Assembly (NCBI GenBank): GCA_029448655.1
Contig: JACCLO010000004.1
Location: 3,844,001 to 3,908,000, forward strand
Length of the DNA: 64,000 nucleotides
Direction: 5' to 3'
Source of the DNA: Wolfiporia cocos
Lineage: Eukaryota; Basidiomycota; Agaricomycetes; Polyporales; Phaeolaceae
The notes below the pieces were generated by a model. The model did no database searches and was not told the DNA's origin. It saw only the letters and a program-made list of their open reading frames with translations. The number at the start of each line of letters is the position of its first letter. The first letter of the stretch is position 1. Position numbers and translations under genes: made by a program. This document shows positions 53,774-64,000 of the stretch, piece by piece.

Positions 53774-54672
53774 TTAGTTGACGAACTCCCAGTCGACTAA
53801 TCAGTCAGTGTCATTTAGTACTTGGCGCATCTATGATGGGCTAGCCAACACATACTAGAGACGATGCCTTCGGACAGGTCAGCAATCTGCTCAAACGCGC
53901 CTACAGAGAGGTCAATCGAGTCGGAGTTGCGGCAAGTAGGACAGTCGTCCGCGATGGTGACAGTCACGGTGTTCCCGTTGGCGGGGTTGGTGATCTTAAC
54001 CTTCTGGCCACAAAGCGCGGACACAGCACCAGAATTACCGTAACGGTCCTGGTCTATTACACCCTATCACGAGCGGAACATTTAAACCCTGATAAGCCGA
54101 CGTACCAATAGCGGCGATCATGTCGTAGTCGCTGTGAACAGTACCGCACGCGCCTGCGACGCCGTTCTGGTAGAAGTAAGTCGCACTTGCGCCCTGTGAG
54201 ATACATTTACGCGACGCGTTTTGAGATAGACTCACTAGCCATCAGTGTATACCTCGCTATCGCTGGTGGTCTCGAGCGTGGAAGTCGCCGATGTTGACGT
54301 GCTAGAGGGGTAAGGGTTGCACTCCTCTGGGCGGTCAGAAAGGCTCTGAGTCGCCTGTTTATATCTCATGTAAGTCCGCCGCCGTACTGGCAACACAATG
54401 CTAGACATACGAGCAGGGGGTGGCAGCAAGACTCGAAGAACGGGGTGTCGTGCTTGTCCTGGCAGTCAAGAGCTAGGTACCGGGCGTGGTATGTGGCGTA
54501 TGGCTATAACGCAATGTAGCTCTGGTAAGTGGACGATACGTAGGCGAGAGCTTACCTCGAGGTAGCCTTGGTCGTACGTAGGCGGCACGGTCGTACGAGC
54601 GCCGATGGTGCGACCCGAAACGGCGATGGCAGCCACACAGGCCAGAGTGATCACAGCGAGGAAGCGAGACAT
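53774..54672 (-). CDS. Secreted expansin-like protein (RlpA-type double-psi beta-barrel)
   Basis: The signal peptide is MSRFLAVITLACVAAIAVSG. A short Ser/Thr-rich linker (NPYPSSTSTSATSTLETTSD) leads to a DPBB domain: GASATYFYQNGVAGACGTVH, SDYDMIAAIG, ALCGQKVKITNPANGNTVTV, TIADDCPTCRNSDSIDLSVG, AFEQIADLSEGIVS. A final intron (GTATGT to ATTAG) gives the end IDWEFVN. Cysteines and the catalytic-type Asp (DSIDLS) are conserved. There is no carbohydrate-binding domain, so it is a single-domain loosenin/RlpA-like protein, thought to act on cell-wall polysaccharides. Confidence 0.85.
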
Positions 54673-55553
54673 GGTAGCGTAGGAGAGTTTTCGAGTTTTC
54701 GAACAAAGAGCGAATTGAAGGCTCGAGCTGAAAGAGTGTGACAGCTGTATCTGAAGAAGCAGATGTTAGCTTCCATCCGTTTGTTTTCTCGCGGAAGGTT
54801 GCCCTTACACTGTTGTCAAGACTGGGGGGAAACACAGAGTGAGGCGGGAGGGATGAGAACTCGGGCTCTCAAAATGCGCCTTTATATTCTACTGAGGCGT
54901 TGGCCGAGGTAGCTGAACTTGGACCCCATTTTCAGGAACCATTCATGCGATAAAATTACAGAATTACACATAGGGGGTGGGTGGCGTTCTGGACAGCACA
55001 CGACTGTGGCAGACAAGACACGTCGCTCTGGCAGAACACGCCTTTTGCCTCGATAAAGGTCGCGTGCAAGGCCATGACTATGCCATAGCGAGATGTCCAT
55101 CCAGTCACAGTAGAGGGTATTACTTTGACAAGCTGAAAGTCGAATCACTGAGGAAACGCGAACGACGTAAAAATCCTTTCCGGGATCCTGGTGTCGCGCG
55201 TGTAGGCTGAATAATTGTGCCGTATACCGGAGCAGCTGAACGATGCGATTGGCCTAGGAGTTATTCCAGACGCGCGACTTGAAGCGTACAGTAGAGGAAT
55301 CGGCATAGTAGCGAGGCGTAGAGATCTGGATGTACGTGACCAGAAGCGGTGGTCGTCTCGGTTTGTTTCAAATTCAACGCGATCAACTTCGTAACGTTGC
55401 GGGGTCGATGAGTGCCGCACGTGCGCACTGCCTGATCTCGGTTTCCGTTTCGGTAATCGCAGCGTCGCTGCGCACATTGCCTCAGACCATGCGCTGAACA
55501 CTGCTCATTCACTTGGACACTGCTTATTCACTTGAACACTCAGTTCGTGAACC
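54673..55553. other. Intergenic region upstream of SCAMP
   Basis: This holds the divergent promoters of the DPBB protein and SCAMP. Apart from a 19-bp tandem repeat just before the SCAMP start, nothing is recognised. Confidence 0.4.
55501..55538. repeat. 19-bp tandem repeat, two copies, just upstream of SCAMP
   Basis: CTGCTCATTCACTTGGACA at 55501-55519 and CTGCTTATTCACTTGAACA at 55520-55538 (17/19 identical), 15 bp before the start codon. Confidence 0.8.
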
Positions 55554-56893
55554 ATGAGTGCGTGCCACACACGATCTATGCGTTTTTGATTACTGAAGCT
55601 TGACTTAGGTGAATTCCACGAGAACCCGTTTGCCTCTACGCATTCGCTTGACGCGAACCCCTTCGACGACCCATCCGAGCACACATCGCCCGGGCCTAGT
55701 TATCCCAGCCCGACTCACGCTGCGAGGCTAGAAGGCCTCAGTCAACGTGAGCGGGACCTGGAGCGGAGGGAACAAGAGCTCAACCAAAGAGCCGACCATA
55801 TTAGGCGGTTTGGGCGTAACAACTGGCCGCCTTGTACGTCGTCCCTCTGTTTGAATCCGGCCAGGATACTCAAATTGCGCTCTACCAGTCTATCCATTAG
55901 TATACCATTCAATCCAAGAAGAAATCCCCGAGCCATGGCGGCCGTTGATCACCCGACTGTACCAGCTATGGTTTGTCTTGTTCGGCACACTGGTCATCAA
56001 TATGGTGGCGTGTATCTTCGTCCTCACGTCTGGCTCAAGCAACGGGGGAAGCGACCTTGGCTCAAGTATAGGGTGAGAACCATATGCTTGCTCACGATGC
56101 TCGCGGAGACCCATGCAGTCTGCCATATCCAGATACCTACTAGTGATCACACCTCTGTCGTTCCTCCTATGGTACAGGTACGCTTGGGTTTCATATATTT
56201 GGTGCAATGCCAAGGGTTGACCAACTATCTCAGACCGATCTATAATGGTTATATGAAAGTAAGAAGCATCCCCGCTCGTGCAACGAGGTAGATCTGACCA
56301 CTCGCATCGAAGGAACAAGCGCTGTATTACTGTAATTTCTATGCACACATCCTGTTTTGTCTACGATTGATCCGGAAATTGCAGATCTGTACTTCGTGTT
56401 CTGTGGATTTCATCTTGTATTCTCGATATACATGTGAGCCGCCTTTGCTTCATCTCTAGGTTACCAACGCTGAACGTCTCATCTCAGGATCCTTGGCATC
56501 CCAGGGTACGTACGATGATCACCCGTTAGATGCAGCTACCCTGACACTACTTTTACGTAGCACGGGGTCCGCAGGCCTAATCCAGACGATTAAGATGTAT
56601 GCCCGAAGGGCTATCGTCGCTGGCATACTGGGGACCATTGCAACTGTGGGCTGGGTCGTGCAAGGCGCAGGCAGTGCCATCTACTATCGCCAGGTAGTTT
56701 CATCTAGATTCTCCCTTTGTACACCGCTAACAGTGCAGCAGATCTGGATACATCATAAAGCCGCGGGCCACTCAGTCGAGAAGGTGCGTATTTCCCGTTG
56801 GCTGCCATTTTCTCTCATGCTGACTGACCACTCTGAAAGGCGAAGACCGAACTTGCTACCCACGGAGCGAAGGCGTACTTTACTCGGGGATAG
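55554..56893 (+). CDS. Secretory carrier-associated membrane protein (SCAMP)
   Basis: A four-TM protein of post-Golgi and endosomal carriers. The coding start is a 4-nt exon (ATGA, 55554-55557) spliced at 55609 to give MSEFHENPFASTHSLDANPF. The NPF motifs (NPFAS, NPFDD) are EH-domain ligands. A coiled-coil segment follows (LSQRERDLERREQELNQRAD), then the SCAMP signature NWPPFYPLVYHSIQEEIPEP. Membrane segments are QLWFVLFGTLVINMVACIFV, YLLVITPLSFLLW, LYFVFCGFHLVFSIYMILGI and VAGILGTIATVGWVVQGAGS, and the last exon is AKTELATHGAKAYFTRG. YRPIYNGYMKEQALYYY is joined by three short-intron splices. About 260 residues. Confidence 0.88.
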
Positions 56894-57408
56894 AGTGGAT
56901 CGTCCGCCGAGTTCTGCTCATGTATTTTACATGTCATTTGTGTCGGTAGCTTCTATGGATATCCCGTGCCCAATTAGTCACTATATAGTAAAGCCGTACG
57001 CGCTATTGGAGAGTCCTCTGGACAATATTCAGTTGCGAATCTCTCCGACAATTCGCGGTCCGTGCATACCGCGGCCGCTATTAGGCAGGCAAGTGGCACT
57101 GTGGCTGATGGCCGACAATCAATCGGAGTTTCAAGTCCCCGCATAGATAAGGCGCCTACGCCGCCAACACTTTCCTTTAACCCATCATCTAAGGTCTGTC
57201 CGTCACCGTCATGCTGGCACCCATGCTCACCGTCTCCCTAGGTAAAAGCTCACAAAAAAAGAAAATAAATTTTTTCAAAAAGCAGTTGCCTTGTCGCCTC
57301 CTGTGTAGGTGTCACGGCGGCCAAACTTGCACCGCCCAGCAGCTAATCTTCGAATAGTCGCAGAAAAGTTCACAAAGCAGTAACGACCACCTAACCCCAT
57401 AAAATCCA
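56894..57408. promoter_or_regulatory. PAB1 upstream region with an A-rich leader tract
   Basis: This holds the SCAMP 3' UTR and the PAB1 promoter. At 57252-57281 the plus strand is A-rich (ACAAAAAAAGAAAATAAA, then T6 and CAAAAAG). In yeast and animals, A-rich tracts in the PAB1 5' UTR bind Pab1 and reduce its own translation. Whether this tract is in the leader is inferred from its distance (about 130-155 nt) to the start codon. Confidence 0.4.
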
Positions 57409-59678
<2,270 letters not shown>

Positions 59679-60033
59679 ACGTGAACAGTTGTCGGCGCGA
59701 GGATGTTTTTCGTGATGCTTTTCCTTTCCCCGTGTTATCGTCATCTGGCCGTCGACTATCCGCCCACTTTCGCCTTGCTCTGTTTGCTCCATGTCCGCTC
59801 AGCTAACGGGGTTTTGGTGGTCGTTCCTTTGTGTGTACTGTATCAGGAACAGGAGAGTTGACATACTGCATGATCATTCCCTTGTTGAGCATCCTCAGTC
59901 ATAAGTGGAACCCCCCCGGTAGGCTTCGCGCCGAGGTGCATAACAGTGTAGCATGGATCTGTTGAGATTGTGTGGGGTACATTACAAAGTGAAGACACGA
60001 CAGTAAACATACAATTTCCAGCGAAAGGGAACG
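59679..60033. other. Convergent 3' region between PAB1 and SRP54
   Basis: About 355 bp holding the 3' UTRs of two convergent genes. Nothing else is recognised. Confidence 0.45.
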
Positions 60034-62163
<2,130 letters not shown>

Positions 62164-62259
62164 GGTGGTAGAGCAGACTAAAGACCAAGCTTGGACGGAG
62201 TGTTTGCAGCTCAGCGGCGCTCCGGTCAAGGCACGCTCACTTGCTCCGTTTACCGATCC
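62164..62259. promoter_or_regulatory. Compact bidirectional upstream region of SRP54 and SPT8
   Basis: Only 96 bp lie between the two start codons, so at least part of both 5' leaders and the core promoters must overlap or extend outward. No specific element was identified. Confidence 0.5.
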
Positions 62260-64000
62260 ATGCATCACAGCGACTCCGACGACGAGGGCATCGACGATGC
62301 TGAATTCGACAGATCCTCAGAGGGCGAGGACGATATTGATGTCGACGAGGACATCCTAGATGCACTCGAAGGCGATCTCGCCGCCGAGGCAGCGGCGGCG
62401 GAGGAAGCCACAGACGATGTACGTATTCTGGTTCCGCTCTCGGGCGTAGGACACTAAGGCAACACACAACGCTGCTACACAGGATTCTCTGTCCGACGAC
62501 TCGGATGCCTCTGATGACGATGAGCCCGAGTATCGACCCCGCGGACCACCGCAGGATCAGCAGTATGTGGCCCCAGAAGGCCCACCACATCCAGAATCTA
62601 TACCACCTCCGGCTATTGAGTCGCCTCGCCCGCCCAGCAAGGGTACGTGTTCTCTCAATACTCTCAGATCAGTTAGTCTCACTCGCTGTAGTTCCTAGCC
62701 CAGAACCCCTTGCACGCGCCCCCTCACCGGCCCAAATTCGCAAGACGAAGTTGCTCTCGGACATTACCTGGCCGCGCTCCTACACCGTCGAGGCAATATG
62801 CGCCATTCCGCACCCCGTCCCCACACACTGTCTCGCCTCTTCTCTCTGTATGTCTCACCTGTTAACTGGCTCCGAAGACGGGTATATCCGCGACTACGAC
62901 GTCTTCGCCGCCGTGAACGGTAAGATCTTCTTGACTGCACCGCAAAGGCATCATTGTGGTGTCATGGAGGGTCTTATGAAGGCTGGGCAGATAAAGTTCT
63001 GGTGGGAAAACCCTGCTTTCCAGGATGCCGGTCGCCCCGAGGATGTATCCCTGTCTTCTGTGTATAGCCTCGCGATGCAGTCGGATGCGCTTTGGGCATT
63101 GTCGGGGGCAGGCTCAGATGTATGTGTTAAATGCGCCTCCATCGTTTGGAACTGATGCAAGACGCGCATGTAGCAAGGACATATCAATCTCTTTACAGTC
63201 CGCCACGATCCCGGCAGACTGTGCCACACCATGAAGGGCCATCGTGGCCCTGTTTCTGCTCTTGCGTTACAGCACGACGAGAAGGGGTTCTTTAGCGGAG
63301 GGTGGGACGGCGAAGCCATTGTAAGTGCTTTATTGTGCTTGCAAATTGGGTCAGATACTGATCGCTAGTCCTATGAAGCAATGGGACCTTAATACTGGGC
63401 AGCAAGTGCGGAAATACATTGCTCACAGTTCACAGCTTACTGCACTCGCTGTGCGGCCTCTCGTCTCATACTATGACGGACACCACTGGAGCTCGCCGCA
63501 GCAGCAGGAAAACCCAAACTTCACGTCAAAGTCTCATGCAAATGCTCCTCAGTCAACTCAAACGGATGGATATAATCAAGGCTACTTTCCCCCTCAACAA
63601 CAGCCTGCCCCATATCATCCTCAGCAACCAGAGGACGACTTGAAGTCGGAGTCATCGTACGACCCCCTCTTTGATGAGCCCGACGCGGAAGGCGATGCAG
63701 ACAACGGTCTTCTTGGCCGTGCCTTTGCTACTCCGAACATGCCGCCACAACAGCAAATGCCTCTACAGCCGCGACCTCAGAACACCGGGCGTAGCGCAGT
63801 CGCCCCCAAGAACGCCCCACCCGTCCTCGAGCAGTCGACATACTCCGCATTCTCGCCAGACGTGATCATGACCGCCTTCATAGACGGCCAGGTCATCCTA
63901 TGGGATACACGAGTGCATTCGCCAGGTGCTGGTGTAGGCAGGCTCTGGATGAGCGAGAAGACTCCGCCGTGGTGCGTCTCGGTACGTCGACCAACGTATC
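62260..64000 (+). CDS. SPT8: SAGA complex WD-repeat subunit Spt8, C-terminus beyond window
   Basis: Spt8 contacts TBP within SAGA. The start is MHHSDSDDEGIDDAEFDRSS, leading a long acidic region (EGEDDIDVDEDILDALEGDL, then DSLSDDSDASDDDEPEYRPR). The beta-propeller begins TKLLSDITWPRSYTVEAICA, with SHLLTGSEDGYIRDYDVFAA, AGQIKFWWENP, SVYSLAMQSDALWALSGA, INLFTVRHDPGRLCHTMKGH, PVSALALQHDEKGFFSGGWD and LNTGQQVRKYIAHSSQLTAL. A Gln/Pro-rich insertion follows, then SAFSPDVIMTAFIDGQVILW. The acidic N-terminus, the YTVEAICAIPHP start and the FSGGWD repeat are typical of Spt8. The remaining blades lie outside the window. Confidence 0.87.

Overview
The window looks like a nuclear contig from a basidiomycete, most likely an Agaricomycete. 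The evidence is many short GT-AG introns (mostly about 45-60 nt, several per gene), gene spacing of a few hundred bases, fairly GC-rich coding sequence, and a fungal gene set: an HSP30/ORP-type opsin, GYP7, COQ11-like, HTD2-like, a DPBB expansin-like protein, and a tandem series of housekeeping genes. No prokaryotic features, CRISPR arrays or intact transposons were seen. Exon joins were derived by hand from splice consensus and protein-family continuity.

Left part (1-18.4 kb): RPT3 (cut by the left edge, minus) diverges from the cap-binding gene CBC2. Next come a tandem-RRM protein (minus), the retinal-less opsin, SNRNP27, SUI1/eIF1 diverging from an FYV7-like gene, PPP4R2 diverging from a lipid phosphate phosphatase, a secreted Ala/Thr-rich protein, and GYP7. 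GYP7 shares its upstream region with RPS21.

Middle (19.4-38.7 kb): a gene-poor block of about 3 kb with decayed reading frames is followed by a small coiled-coil gene, a Gfo/Idh/MocA oxidoreductase, an aprataxin-like HNT3, an unrecognised protein, two mitochondrial genes in tandem (SAP-domain AIM34-like, COA8-like), a large Nup133-type nucleoporin diverging from a PRCC-family gene, and histone H2B.

Right part (39-64 kb): HTD2-like dehydratase with an apparent +1 frame break, a proline-rich protein, SER1, an intron-containing tRNA-Asn, the fork-protection gene CSM3/Tipin diverging from NTM1 across a cluster of MluI cell-cycle boxes, mitochondrial adenylate kinase, COQ11-like, an isochorismatase-fold hydrolase, a DPBB secreted protein, SCAMP, PAB1, SRP54 and, divergent from it, SPT8, which runs off the right edge.

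The genes are an ordinary eukaryotic neighbourhood rather than a cluster: RNA metabolism (CBC2, SNRNP27, PAB1, eIF1, FYV7), mitochondrial function (COA8, AIM34-like, COQ11-like, ADK, HTD2), membrane traffic (GYP7, SCAMP, SRP54) and chromatin or replication (H2B, SPT8, CSM3). I found no clearly novel multi-gene system. The most interesting signals are at gene-architecture level: micro-exons of 4 to 17 nt, a GC-AG intron in a splicing-fidelity gene, a perfect hairpin inside an unusually long NTM1 intron, the HTD2 frame break, and the MCB cluster.
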